This document shows, piece after piece, positions 43,637 to 53,754 of a stretch of DNA of 64,000 bases. The notes under the pieces were generated by a model. It saw only the letters and a program-made list of their open reading frames with translations. It did not search any database and was not told the DNA's origin. The DNA is from Agapetus fuscipes (Eukaryota > Arthropoda > Insecta > Trichoptera > Glossosomatidae). A program made the position numbers and the translations under genes. Every line of letters begins with the position of its first letter. Position 1 is the stretch's first letter. Where the stretch lies: contig OX637333.1 of the NCBI GenBank assembly GCA_951799405.1, positions 19,033,960 through 19,097,959 of the forward strand. The letters are read 5' to 3'.

Positions 43637-43952
43637 AATCTATAATAATAATAATAATATTAGGATGTTTTATTTGGTGAGCGCTGTTTTTGTGTGTATC
43701 ACACCTCAAGAGCCCTCTGCGAGCTTGGTCGTCGCTGTGGAAAGCGCCAATTCTCAAGCAAGACCCAGTTGTTGTAAGGTTGGATGGACCTTTCAGTGAC
43801 CGGTCTTCGGTAAAGGCTTATGAATTTTTCAACTCAGCGAAGAGCACATTCGAAATATAAATGGTACATTTTTGTGCTCCGCTGGGATCCGAATCCACAA
43901 CCTTCCATTTACAAGTCCGAAGTGTTGCCACTACGGACTACGGACCGGTCCA
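43637..43952 (-). repeat. SINE-B, full length, joined to 5S rRNA
   Basis: Minus strand. tRNA-like head at 43952-43870 (GGACCGGTCCGTAGTCCG, anticodon loop region ACTTGTAAATG, B box GGATTCGGATCCC). The body (CTTCGCTGAGTTG, CTTGAGAATTGGCGC) and the GCGCTCACCAAATAAA end follow, then an (ATT)n tail at about 43662-43637. Only 5 bp separate it from the 3' end of the 5S sequence on the same strand. Confidence 0.9.
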
Positions 43953-43957
43953 AAGAT

Positions 43958-44074
43958 GCCAACGACACGCGGTGTACCTGAGCGGTCACCCATCCAAGTA
44001 CTGTCCGCGCCCAATGTTGCTTAACTTCGGTGATCTATGGGAACCGGTGCTTTCAACATGGTAACGTCGTTGAC
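43958..44074 (-). rRNA. 5S rRNA sequence (gene or SINE-linked pseudogene)
   Basis: 117 nt on the minus strand. It starts GTCAACGACGTTACCATG, continues ATCACCGAAGTTAAGCAAC and TTGGGCGCGGACAGTACTTG, then GATGGGTGACCGC, and ends ACACCGCGTGTCGTTGGC. These are the standard 5S landmarks, with a plausible 5'/3' terminal stem (CAACGAC / GTCGTTG). The internal pol III control region (A box, intermediate element, C box) is essentially intact. Arthropod 5S is usually ~120 nt, so this is nearly complete. No T-run terminator follows. Transcription would run into the SINE-B head, which supports a 5S-tRNA dimeric SINE rather than a normal gene. Confidence 0.88.
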
Positions 44075-44801
44075 AATATACTGCCGTCTCTGATTTAACA
44101 CGAATTAAAAGCCTGTTTTATTTTCTACTTCGGTTGATTTTCTAGCTAACCTGCTAACACATAATTATTTGAAAATAAGCCTTAAATTGTATTCTTATAT
44201 GGAGGTGTAGCATCATACAATGTCGATGTTTTTTATTTTGACCATAGATACGAAAAATTCCAATGCACGTAGCATATTTTTTAAAACTGCATTCTGACAG
44301 ACCGCCCGTTGCGCACTTCATTTCGTTTCAATTTCAAAAGTAAACTTTCCGTTGCTGGCGTGTCTACAAGCGATCGATTTTCAAAATATAAAATTAGATA
44401 TGAATCCTTCATTCCCTTAAAAAAATAATATCCGCGTATGAATTGACCAATATTAGCCGCGTTGCTAGGGAAAGAGCAAATAAATATTCTGTGATTGGTT
44501 GCTAAAGATTGAAACCCCACACAGGTGTGACGAAAGTGCGCCGAAAAGTGCTACAATGATCACAGGCATTATGAAATCGCATCCGCAGAAATTACTACGT
44601 TTCATAACTTTTAAATCTGAATTTATTGCAATTTATGATGTACTTGTACAAACGTCCGATTGATTTCGTTGATTTGTATGACTATATATTTTTTTATTTA
44701 ACTCAAGCAAAACTGTATACGCCTTAAATTGCTTCGCAGTTTCAAGTGATTTCGTAGGTGTTAAAATTTAACCGCCAAAAGATTTAACAAGTAAAATTTA
44801 T
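44075..44801. other. unassigned; GC-richer patch at 44440-44540
   Basis: GCCGCGTTGCTAGGGAAAG, GTGATTGGTTGC (CCAAT-type) and CACACAGGTGTGACG lie close together. A promoter is conceivable, but no gene is seen. Confidence 0.3.
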
Positions 44802-44829
44802 GGATGAGAGACCAGCGCCTCTGGTGGTC
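44802..44829 (-). repeat. 28-bp dispersed motif, inverse copy
   Basis: GGATGAGAGACCAGCGCC plus TCTGGTGGTC, the inverse of 20743-20770 with about four changes. Confidence 0.45.
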
Positions 44830-45202
44830 AGTTTCTAAACTAACCCATCCTTATGACATCATTCTATTTTCCGACTTTTCAAATATTCGAAATCCGTTTG
44901 TACGTTGTTTTCTCATGTATACATATTATGAGTACATATAAAATAGATTTTTCAAAGTGAGATTGTGTTATTCGGAAGGGAGCGTATCATGGCATTATGA
45001 TGAGAAAGATTAATGCATATATTTCCTTGACAAGATGTCAGATCCACTTTCCAGTGGAGCGAAAATAATCAAAGCAAAATATCGTATATTTTGTTGTATC
45101 ATTTTTGTCGTTATCTCATTTCGGGTTCAAGGAACTTTTCACAAATCAAGTACGAATAAAATGGACTCGTTAGAATTTATTGAAAAATAAACCAAATCTA
45201 AT
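44830..45202. other. no recognised feature
   Basis: AT-rich spacer. Confidence 0.5.
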
Positions 45203-45452
45203 GTCCGGTCGATAGTTTAGTTGACAGACTGCTTGCATTTCATACCGAGAGACCGGGTTCGATTCCCACTGAGGGGGCTAAAAATGAAGTCCCATTTCGG
45301 TGTTTTTTTCAAACTCAAAAAAAAAATTGGCAAGGTTTACTTAGCCTTTAGAAGAAATGAGGACCGTTTCCTTGGATAGCTGTTGAAACTCCACTTCAAC
45401 TGAAGTTATTGGCGTAAAACTGACCTCCTTAGCTTTAAAAAGAAATAGGTAG
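45203..45452 (+). repeat. SINE-A, 3' truncated
   Basis: GTCCGGTCGATAGTTTAG head, B box GGTTCGATTCCC, body to AAAAGAAATAGG, then loss of the last ~70 bp. Confidence 0.88.
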
Positions 45453-45544
45453 CCCCTTCATACCCCTGCATATTTGGGCTTGCATTTTTGAGTGGTTGGA
45501 GCTTGGCACTTCGAAATTGTACGGTAACTAATTCGATTTGATTC

Positions 45545-45653
45545 AGTTACCAAAGGTCCATCGACATTACAGCAACATTTTGAATATATTTCGAACCATG
45601 ACCTCACGATTACGAGCCCATAGAGTTAACCACTAGACTACAGACTGGCCATC
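45545..45653 (-). repeat. SINE-B-type tRNA-like head
   Basis: Minus strand GGCCAGTCTGTAGTCTAGTG, GCTCGTAATCGTGAGG and GGTTCGAAAT. Followed only by a short SINE-B body scrap. Confidence 0.65.
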
Positions 45654-45888
45654 TAGTGTGAAACATAATAATTTAGTGATGTGACATAGGAGACAACATA
45701 AATTTCCCCAAATTTACACCCCAGCCTCGACACCTGATATCCTTGGCAAGTGACGACTCAAGACCTCCATCTCTCTGAAATATCAGCTTTCATACCATTA
45801 AAGAATATTTATAAATTCTCCTCACATGAGCTTAAAGCCTAAAGGTTGACACATCTGACTTGAATCCGAATCCTCTAAAGTACCTATA

Positions 45889-46615
45889 CAGTCTAAGTTG
45901 TAAGAATTCATTTTAAATGTACGCCCACAAGCAGACAAGTTAAATTTTGCAGATACACATGCAGCATGAGGACTAACAAAATAAAACGAATATTATGTAA
46001 AGTATGTGTGGTCAGCCTCATACTAACCTATTAGTCAAGGTACAAAAATTATAATGTAGGTGCATTTCACTATTTACTCGTAGAAGAAAAAATAAGTGAA
46101 AAAAATGTAAGACATACAAAAGCTGCTCAAATCGCAGATCAAATGCCATTTATTGTCCTTGTATACTTCTTTAATTTTGTGCAGATTTAGAATATTGTTT
46201 ACGTAAGCTTTCCTTTCATTATGCCTCTGTATAACCCATTCATTCGATATTTCAGGTTAATGTTTTCTCTTGTACAACAGGGAGCTCTATCACATCTACA
46301 GAGAGACCGATGTGATCAGTCTCGTCAACGTAGATTGCCTGCAATGGGTCGGCCAGGTCGCAAAATGAGAATGAACGAAAAAACACCTAATAAGTTCCTA
46401 ACACTCTCATTACCACAAGGCCGAAGGACACCAGGAAGGCCAAAAATGACATGGATAGACGGTTTCAGACATACGCAGCTGGAAAGCTAAGGCTATGAAC
46501 AGGATAAAGAGGAGGTAAATCCTAGATTCAGCTAAAGCCCACGAAGGAAATGTTCATGATGATGATACTTTTATCGGTCCTCCTCTTCCACGACATCCAT
46601 CCATTACTACATAAG
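45889..46615 (-). mobile_element. LINE-R 3' end containing another LINE fragment
   Basis: Minus strand: ORF scrap at 46568-46615 (GTCCTCCTCTTCCACGACAT), an interruption at 46263-46567, ORF end at about 46120-46262 (GCCATTTATTGTCCTTGTAT), and R3U at 45889-46042. The third locus where R3U is contiguous with the LINE-R frame. Old and full of changes. Confidence 0.75.
46263..46567 (+). pseudogene. RTE-like LINE C-terminus inserted in LINE-R
   Basis: The plus-strand frame holds ELYHIYRETDVISLVN, LQWVGQVAK, then (frame change) GRRTPGRPKMTWIDG and finally AKAHEGNVHDDD. This is the Y-DVVS-RLRW-GHV / GRPK-W-DG / AKAHKG end of a common insect RTE-like LINE. The GATGATGATA tail at 46558-46567 fits its usual 3' repeat. 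It carries frameshifts and stops. Confidence 0.75.
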
Positions 46616-46729
46616 TCTTTTATCATTATCTAGTGAGAGATTATTCTCTTTATTAACACGTTATATGAAGAAAACAACAAAAGTTATTGCCTGTAACACG
46701 AGTGCCGTTCTGACAAAACTAACCAAGTA

Positions 46730-47646
46730 TAAATTATTACGTTTAAACTCCGCCGCAGCGTTTTACCAAAAATATATGGAAACTAAAACTATGTCTTACT
46801 TTCCATGCATTTATTGTTAAACGCTGTGGTTGAGTATAAGCTAGGGATGTTTGAGATACGAAATTTCACATATGGATACGGATATGGGAGTAATATTACT
46901 TCGGTTTCGGATAAAGATACAGGTATGGAATTTTATCAGATATCCGCTAGTATCGGTAACGGATATTAAATTTTCAAAGAATTGTGAATTCAGATAACCT
47001 ACAAATAGGAGCATAATTTGTGTATGACTTTATTTCTAGGTTATAAGATATTTATTAGGCTTTCATTTCATTCTAGTTTAATAGTACAACTGCAATGCTA
47101 TCCCACAATGACCAACCAGTTATGACTTAGCAATATAAATTTTAACCATCGCACTGCATAACTAGACCGCACGAAAACTAAAACTTGTCAAATATGTTTC
47201 ATCTAGACTCCGCTTCTCTCCGAAATTATCAGAAACTTTTATATTGGTTTCGTTTCCGGATACAAGGATTTTTTTTAAATTGGATATTCGATAGTTTTAC
47301 TATGAAAACATGCCTCATTCTTATACTAAATTGACCGTTTATGGAACGGTTTCCGGTATATGTGTTTTCACCTCAATTTAATTCAGCTTTATGCAAAACC
47401 AATAACAATCGCCACTCTCTTTCAGTGTCTCAAAACAAAAACAACACAACACTACGCAGCTAATAGCCCTGCTACAAAAGATATGTATATTAACCGTAAA
47501 ATCTGGACGCATCAAACAAGTGTCATAGACCTATAGATTCTCTGAAATCTAGGATGTTTGCCGCACCGGAATCCTTAAAAAAGTTTCGTTTACGGTTGCG
47601 GATATCCATAGCATCCCTGGTTTAGACGTAAAGTTTTATACTTGGG
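46730..47646. repeat. MITE-P-like copy split by a hAT-like element
   Basis: Left part 46730-46850 (GTTTAAACTCCGCCGCAGCG, CGCTGTGGTTGAG), right part 47620-47646 (GTTTAGACGTAAAGTTTTAT, ACTTGGGC). Confidence 0.45.
46851..47619. mobile_element. non-autonomous hAT-like element
   Basis: 769 bp with inverse ends TAGGGATGTTTGAG and ATAGCATCCCTG (CAGGGATG-type hAT termini). The interior repeats CGGATA / TATCCG words (46881, 46911, 46939, 47258, 47598). GTATAAGC and GTTTAGAC flank it and could be a worn 8-bp target duplication. No transposase. Confidence 0.6.
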
Positions 47647-47904
47647 CTTCTCGCCTCATATTGCGTTGTCTACCATGAAGGTCTCTTCCCAATTAAGACA
47701 GAAATTTATAGGGTAATTAATAAGGGACTTGGGGAATATTGAGGACCCTTTATGTGGGCAACACGAGCTGTCAACTAACAATACAGTTTTGCTTAGAACC
47801 GAGCGGACTGGAACAAATTGAGGATGAGATACCCACGGGCTTTCTGCATACAAAAAATGTATTACAGAAAAAAAAAAATTTCATTTTATTTTTAGTTAAG
47901 CTGT

Positions 47905-48040
47905 CTAGGGCCTAGGCAATGGTCTAACGGAAAAGGCGGTGGTTATAGAGTTGACGTTTTTGGAATCAGCATCGGTTCGAGTCCCGTTTTACCGTATTGA
48001 CAATAATTTGAACGTCGTTCAACAGCTGTCACCGTGTTAT
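47905..48040 (+). repeat. SINE-C (tRNA-like head)
   Basis: GGCCTAGGCAATGGTCTAAC, A-box-like region, B box GGTTCGAGTCCCG at about 47975, TTGAACGTCGTTCAACAGC trailer. Confidence 0.65.
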
Positions 48041-49181
48041 TGTTAATTAATAAATATGATTAGTTCGTTGACAAGTTGGAGATTTGCATTTTTATTCTAG
48101 AATTGATTTGATTAAGACGGCACTTTGCAAAGAATGACATTCCTTTAAAACATGTTTTTTAAACATTCAAGTATCATTGAATGAGTAATAGTCATAAAAA
48201 ACAAAAAGAATTTACAAAGTTTAAAAAAATATATATAGCTTTAAAAATACCGCCACAATAAAATGGTAAACAAAAAATCATTTTGTATAATTTTTTTGCT
48301 ACTTTAAATTTTGAAAAAATATTTATTTTAATTACATAGGGATATTTAGTCGCTAACAGAACTGATTTTTGTCAATGTGAATGGTTTCAAGAAAACATAG
48401 AATTTTTTTCTGTCCTCGTAACGTTAGTCGAAAGTACTAGAGGTTATAAAAAATACTCAATGTAGAAATAATGAGGTTCAGGCTTCTGTTGCAGTGACAT
48501 ATACATGTTTTTATGATAATATAGCATCGACCCATTTTGAAAATGTCAAATCCTTTTTCTCCCCGCATTTTCTAGTGCCAATAACATAAGAGTACGACTC
48601 TCAAATGCAGAGTCCTCGCTATGAGAGCTTTGCACTGACTTTTAAAGTGCCTTTCTTCCCCTACTATACTTATGCAAGTATGTATATGCTATGATTTAAA
48701 TTTTTTTGTAAAATGATAAAAAAAATACGCAAGTAATTAAACATATAACTAATAATTGTTGTAATCCGAATCGTTACTAAAACGTACGCGTGCGGGTCCA
48801 TTATAAAATTTAAAAGAGTCAATACTGTCTATTTTCACTAAAGTTAATTGAAACGTTTACATTTTTTTTGTAAGAAAATATATTTTATTATTTTATTTCG
48901 AGTAAAGAATAACGAGTTTCTTTAAGTCTCTATGCAATTTTTGTTTCACAGTTTACATGAAGCATTCCAAATATTGAACAATCGTATTAGGTAAGAATTA
49001 GTTCATCCGTAATCTTCTTGCAGAAAAGGAACATGCTGAAGAAGTTGGCTACGACGCCAATTAAATATCGAGAATAATGAAAGTCATCCCACAATATCCG
49101 AAAACTGTAGTTAAATGCAATTCGTCAATGAAACTTTTTTTTGTGTATTTTTTTTGTGTTTTTGTGACATTATTAAGTGAC
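48041..49181. other. no recognised feature
   Basis: About 1.1 kb of AT-rich spacer. No frame above chance length. Confidence 0.5.
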
Positions 49182-49292
49182 TTAAATTGAAGTGGTTTTC
49201 GTAAAACCGCTCCCTTACCTGGCAAAATAAGAAGGTTTCACATGTGACCCTTTCGGGGATAATGCACTATAATTGTAGCTTCACTGCGTTTA
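49182..49292 (+). repeat. SINE-A, 3' part
   Basis: TTGAAGTGGTTTTCGTAAAA, CTCCCTTACCTGG, CTTTCGGGGATAATGC and TAGCTTCACTGCG. Confidence 0.8.
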
Positions 49293-49486
49293 GAGATTTG
49301 ACTTTATAAAAAATTGGTCTACAAAATGAAAAATTTACAAAATTTAAAAAATTTAAAAAATTGGTCTACAAAATCAGTTGATCCGAAGCGTCTGAGGTGA
49401 CTGGTCGCACGTACCGCTTGTACACTCGCGCTCAAACACAATCTGACATTCCGAAAAAAGTTAAGTGCAACAAAACATTGGTAACA

Positions 49487-50377
49487 ATGCCAAAAGACGA
49501 AGATTTGTTTAAAAAATTAACAGAATTTATAGATAACAAATTACAGGAAATAAAAGAAGATATAATATTAGAAATAAATAAAAAATTTGACGAATTAAAA
49601 AAAAAAAAAAAAATGACATATGCAGACAAAGTGAAAGAACATACGGAATTAACTATAATTAAACCAAAAAAAGATCAAAGCTATGAAAAAACTTTAAAGG
49701 AATTAAAAAAGGTTAAATTAAACGACCTAGAGATGGCTGTGGATGGTATAAAAAAGTTAAAGAATGGTCAAATCGGAATAAACACATACAACAAAATCGA
49801 TGCTGAAAAACTCAAAAAAGAAGTCAAAAAAGTAATTGGTAAGGAGTATGAAATCAATACTCCAAAAAAAAGAAAACCGAGAATAATAATACTCAACGTG
49901 GAAAAGGAAATTGAAAAAGAGGAAATCATTGAATATATAAAAAAACAGAATCCATACATAAATGTCAATAGAGATATCAAATTAGTATATGTAAAAGAAA
50001 AAAAGCGAACGAATGATATCACATTGGAAATAAATACAGAGATTTTAGAAATAATTAAGGAGAAAGGATTTATAAACATAGGCTGGAGACGGTGCAAAGT
50101 AGTAGAAGACTATCAAATAATGAGGTGCTACAAATGCCATGGATTTAACCACAAAGCAAATGAGTGTAGGAATGAAGCAACTTGCAGAAAATGCGGAAAG
50201 GCTGAACATGAAGACAAAAGTGATTGCAAAAAGGATTACAGCTGTATAAACTGCAATATAATAAAAGAAAAATTAAAATTAGAAATAAACATAGATCATG
50301 ATCCCTACGACTTCGAAAAATGTGCAGTAATAAAAAAGTATGTAAAGGCGAGCAAATCAAAAATAGACTATATATAG
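49487..50377 (+). CDS. L49 ORF1, gag-like nucleic-acid-binding protein
   Basis: 296 codons from the ATG at 49487 (MPKDEDLF) to TAG at 50375-50377. Frame is open further upstream but without an ATG. Lys/Glu/Asn-rich. Residues ~5-60 are probably coiled-coil. A basic central region with IIILNVEKEIEKEEIIEYI is like the conserved fold of jockey/R1 ORF1 proteins. Three zinc knuckles near the end: CX2CX4HX4C at ~214-227, CX2CX4HX5C at ~233-247, and a looser CX2C...H...C at ~253-281. Such proteins coat the LINE RNA in the cytoplasm and help target-primed integration. An A16 run at 49599-49614 encodes part of a Lys tract and could be slippery. The stop is in frame with ORF2. Confidence 0.88.
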   Translation: MPKDEDLFKKLTEFIDNKLQEIKEDIILEINKKFDELKKKKKMTYADKVKEHTELTIIKPKKDQSYEKTLKELKKVKLNDLEMAVDGIKKLKNGQIGINTYNKIDAEKLKKEVKKVIGKEYEINTPKKRKPRIIILNVEKEIEKEEIIEYIKKQNPYINVNRDIKLVYVKEKKRTNDITLEINTEILEIIKEKGFINIGWRRCKVVEDYQIMRCYKCHGFNHKANECRNEATCRKCGKAEHEDKSDCKKDYSCINCNIIKEKLKLEINIDHDPYDFEKCAVIKKYVKASKSKIDYI

Positions 50378-50383
50378 CAACTA
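50375..50383 (+). promoter_or_regulatory. candidate stop-codon readthrough signal
   Basis: TAG-CAA-CTA fits the UAG-CAR-YYA context known to promote readthrough in tobamovirus-type signals. ORF2 continues in the same frame directly after it. No in-frame ATG lies between the TAG and the endonuclease start at 50444. Readthrough would give an ORF1-ORF2 polyprotein. Inference from sequence only. Confidence 0.55.
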
Positions 50384-51645
50384 AAAAGTAAAAAATTAAA
50401 AATACAAGACAACACTACAAATGAAGCAAGTGGAATAATAATAAATGCACAGGGATTTTTGAATAAGAAAGACGAAATTGAAAATATTGCAAAATCATAT
50501 ATTTTTTTGGCCATTACGGAAACACATATAACAGAAGAAATAGAGGATAATGAATTGAATATTAAAAATTTTAATTTAATTAGATGCGATTCGTGCTCAA
50601 GACACACGGGTGGGGTATTATTATTTATTCAAATGGGAATAATATTTAACATTATAGAAATTCAACAATGTGGCAGAGACTTTTGGAGTATAATAATAAA
50701 AATAAAGTTATCAAATAAATGGCTTATAATATGCGCTATTTATAGATCACCAAATGGTAAATACCAAAATTTTATAGAATACTTGAGGCAAATAAGTGAG
50801 AGAATGATTGAAAAGGGATGGCATACTATTATATGTGGCGACATAAATGTTGATTGGGATAATCACACGAATACAAATTCAATTAATCTTAAGAGATGGG
50901 CAGCAGAATTTGGATTGAAGCAATGTGTAATGGAAAAAACAAGAATTACAAATACATCAAGTAAAATGATTGACTTGGTATTCACAAACATGACTAATAT
51001 ATTTTGCAAAGTAGATAATAAAAATTATGTCGCAGACCATCAAAATATTATAATCAAATTCAACAATGAAGTTTGGAATAAGAATATACAACATCGGCAT
51101 CAATACATAACTAAAATTGACATGGAAGGAATAATAAGTAGGCTTAATGACAATAACTTTGATATAGATTATGATATAAATAATATAACTGAGGGTGAAA
51201 TTAACAACATTTGGGAGGACATAATATTAAAACTAATAAGAGTTAAACGGGAGAATACCAACAGAAAGACAATAATCAGTAAATGGCAGACAAAACCATG
51301 GTATAATCAGAACATTAAAAATTTAGCTTTACAGAGAAATATAGCTTATAATAAATTTAAAATGACCAAGGTACTTACAAGTTATCATACCGAAGAAGAT
51401 GTTTATTCATTTTGGATGGAATATAAAAGATATAGAAATATGGTTACCGATGTGATAAGAAAAAATAAAATAAAATGGTACCAAAACAGAATAAGTGAAG
51501 CAGGAGAAGATCAAAAAAATATGTGGAAAATTATTAAAGAAATTGTTAATCCAAAAATTAAAGCAAGCACCATCAATGAAATAAGAGTTAATGATAAAAA
51601 AATTGAAAATATAGAAGAAATAGCAGAAGAATTAAATAATTTTTA

Positions 51646-51900
51646 TTTCAATTTATAATTTTTGGATGAAATTTTTCAAGCAAAACACTGTTTATTTTCA
51701 CTATAGACTTTATTTAAAAGATTAAAATCTTTAAAACAAAATTACGAACGTTTTCGACCGTTTTCGTTTTCGATGATGACCTTCTAGGTCGAAAACGTTC
51801 GTAATTTTGTTTTAAAGATTTTAATCTTTTAAATAAAGTCTATAGTGAAAATAAACAGTGTTTTGCTTGAAAAATTTCATCCAAAAATTATAAATTGAAA
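51646..51900. mobile_element. 255-bp perfect fold-back inserted in L49 ORF2
   Basis: Perfect 114-bp arms at 51646-51759 and 51787-51900, with a 27-bp loop. No base difference between arms, so it arose or inserted very recently. At the loop and right arm GATGAT-GACC-TTCTA-GGTC-GAAAAC (51772-51796) resembles the stem II and GAAA part of the hammerhead loci. I could not fix a target duplication. Confidence 0.85.
51771..51803 (+). other. hammerhead-like segment, incomplete
   Basis: CGATGAT, GACC-TTCTA-GGTC, GAAA, ACGTTC. The first box deviates from CUGANGA. Kept because the layout and the fold-back setting match the other loci. Confidence 0.35.
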
Positions 51901-53596
51901 CAAAATGAATTTTCACAGTGTTAATACACAAACAATACAAAATATAAATAATTTTTATATTTCTAGTATATTGGAAATAATCAAATCAATTGATGAGGAA
52001 ACTGACTTAAACCTAAATGAGCTAAATATAAGTACGGAAAATTGCAATCATAAGTTTGAAAATTTTGAAAAAATTGATAAACAAAAATTATTTGAAATAA
52101 TTAGTAAAACAAAAAAAGGATCTAGTACTGATAATATAGATAAGAAATACATTCTCAATATTTGGCAACAAATTGGAGATACTCTTGTAGAGCTCATTAA
52201 TGTAATATTAATTAAAGGAGTAATGCCCAATATACTAAAAATAGCCACAATTATCCCAATTGCCAAAATTAAAAATCCAATCGAAGCCAGTGACTATAGA
52301 CCTATTAATATGTTACCATTTCTGGAAAAAATAATAGAAGAGATAATAAGTAATCAACTGAAAAGATTTATTGCTAATCAGGGGATATTAATTGAAGAAC
52401 AATCAGGATTTAGAGAAAAACACTCAACGGAAACAGCAATCCAACTAGTAATAAATAATTGGATCGAAGACATAAATAATAATAAAATTGTAGCTGCAGC
52501 ATTCTTGGACTTCAAAAGAGCATTTGAAACAGTTGATAGAAATTTATTAGTAAAAAAAATGAAAAATATGGGAATTGAAGGAACAGTAATACAATGGATA
52601 AAAAATTACTTATTGATGCGTAAGCAAAAAGTGAAAATCTCAAGCCAATGTTCTAACCAAAGGGAAATTAACACGGGAGTCCCGCAAGGATCCAAGCTAG
52701 GACCAATCTTATTTATATTGTATATTAATGACATTTTAAGCGTAATTAGTAACAGTGGATGTCGGTTACATTTATTTGCGGATGATACATTGATATATTG
52801 TGTTGGGGAGGACATACAGAAGGTAGAAAGAGAATTAAATAGTGTTATGGGTAGGACAGAAAAGTGGTTAAATAAAAATAAGTTAAAGTTAAACACTGAG
52901 AAATCAAAAGTAATAGTACTGAATAATGTCAAAAAGGGTAAATTAATTATTAAGGTAAATAATAAAGAATTGGAAGTAGTTGATAAGATTAAGTACTTAG
53001 GAGTGATAATTGATAGTAAGCTTAATTTCAAAGAACATTTTGATTATATTATTAAAAAAATTAGCAAGAAAATAGGTGTATTAAGTAGAATGAAGAGCTT
53101 GTTAAGTAAGGAATATAAAATAATTGTATACAATAGCATAATTAAGCCTCACTACACATACTGCCCAACAATATTATTTATGGCAAATAAACAGTATATA
53201 AATACATTACAAAAATTACAAAACAGGGGTATGAGAACTATATTGAATAAAAAACTAGACTGTAAAATAAATTATATGATAGATACGTTAGATTGGTTAT
53301 ATATTGAAGAAAATTAAAAAATGAGTGCTATTATTTTTATACACAAAGTAGAAAAAAACATGTTACCTCAGTATTTGAGCAAATTTTTAATTAAGAACAG
53401 AGACATTCATGAATATAATACCAGGAAAAAGGATAATTTAAGGAAGCCAAAATTCAAATGTGTAAAATATGATAAGGGCGTTTTGCACAGAGGATTGGAT
53501 TTGTATAATGATTTACCTGTAGAAATAAAAGAAAGTAGGGATATTAATGAATTTAAAGTAAAATTAAAAAAATATATATGTGCAAACCGGCCTTAG

Positions 53597-53745
53597 CATA
53601 ATTATTAAAAAGTTTTGATTTGTTCATTTTTGTTTGTTTTTTTTTTATTTTTGTTTGTTTATCTTTTGTTGTTTTTTATTAACATAGCTTAAGTTGTAAT
53701 TAGCAATAGCTAAATAAAATAATATATATATAAAATGAAAAAAAA
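53597..53745 (+). other. L49 3' UTR
   Basis: Very T-rich (TTTTTGTTTGTTTTT words), then ATTAACATAGCTTAAGTTG, AATAAAATAATATATATAT and an A-run. Nearly identical to the 3' UTR at 54143-54280. Confidence 0.8.
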
Positions 53746-53754
53746 AAATTGGTC

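Larger units (their letters stand above)
50378..53596 (+). pseudogene. L49 ORF2, endonuclease and reverse transcriptase (two lesions)
   Basis: The frame runs open from the codon after the ORF1 stop. Endonuclease (APE-type): NAQGF at 50444, ITETHI near 50515, GGVLLFI, YRSPN near 50741, GDINVDW near 50836, MIDLVFTN near 50969, ADHQN near 51030. RT: YRPINMLPFLEK near 52299, QSGFREKHST near 52402, FLDFKRAFETVD near 52504, GVPQGSKLGPILF near 52677, catalytic FADD at 52775-52786, LNTEKSKV near 52893, YLGVIID near 52997. The C-terminus ends LYNDLPVEIKESRDINEFK...KKY. Lesions: a 255-bp insertion at 51646-51900 separates endonuclease from RT (length divisible by 3 but with stops), and a TAA at 53315-53317 replaces the Leu codon seen in the neighbouring copy. 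About 987 codons remain without the insertion. No start ATG is evident, in keeping with readthrough. Confidence 0.87.
49376..53740 (+). mobile_element. L49: near-complete jockey/CR1-group LINE
   Basis: A non-LTR retrotransposon with ORF1 (gag-like), ORF2 (endonuclease and RT), a T-rich 3' UTR and an A-rich tail. The left boundary is put at the GC-richer TTGATCCGAAGCGTCTG start. AAAAAATTGGTCTA occurs just upstream (49365-49378, and TTGGTCTACAAAAT at 49313) and just after the tail (53746-53757), so it is the likely target duplication. No RNase H is seen, and the C-terminus has the YNTR-LYNDLP-FK-KLKKY form of jockey/CR1-group elements. Damage: a 255-bp inverted-repeat insertion and one stop codon near the ORF2 end. 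Confidence 0.88.

Noticed and set aside
43958..44074. Ordinary 5S rRNA gene of a cluster
   Set aside because: Single copy in 64 kb, no T-run terminator, and fused to a SINE. Kept as rRNA sequence but not as a confirmed functional gene.
49768..50097. Minus-strand frames opposite L49 (also 50145-50360, 52606-53031)
   Set aside because: Shadows of the AT-rich plus-strand LINE frames, with no family resemblance of their own.
51646..51900. Intron in ORF2
   Set aside because: No GT...AG borders. It is a perfect palindrome, as expected of an inserted fold-back element.
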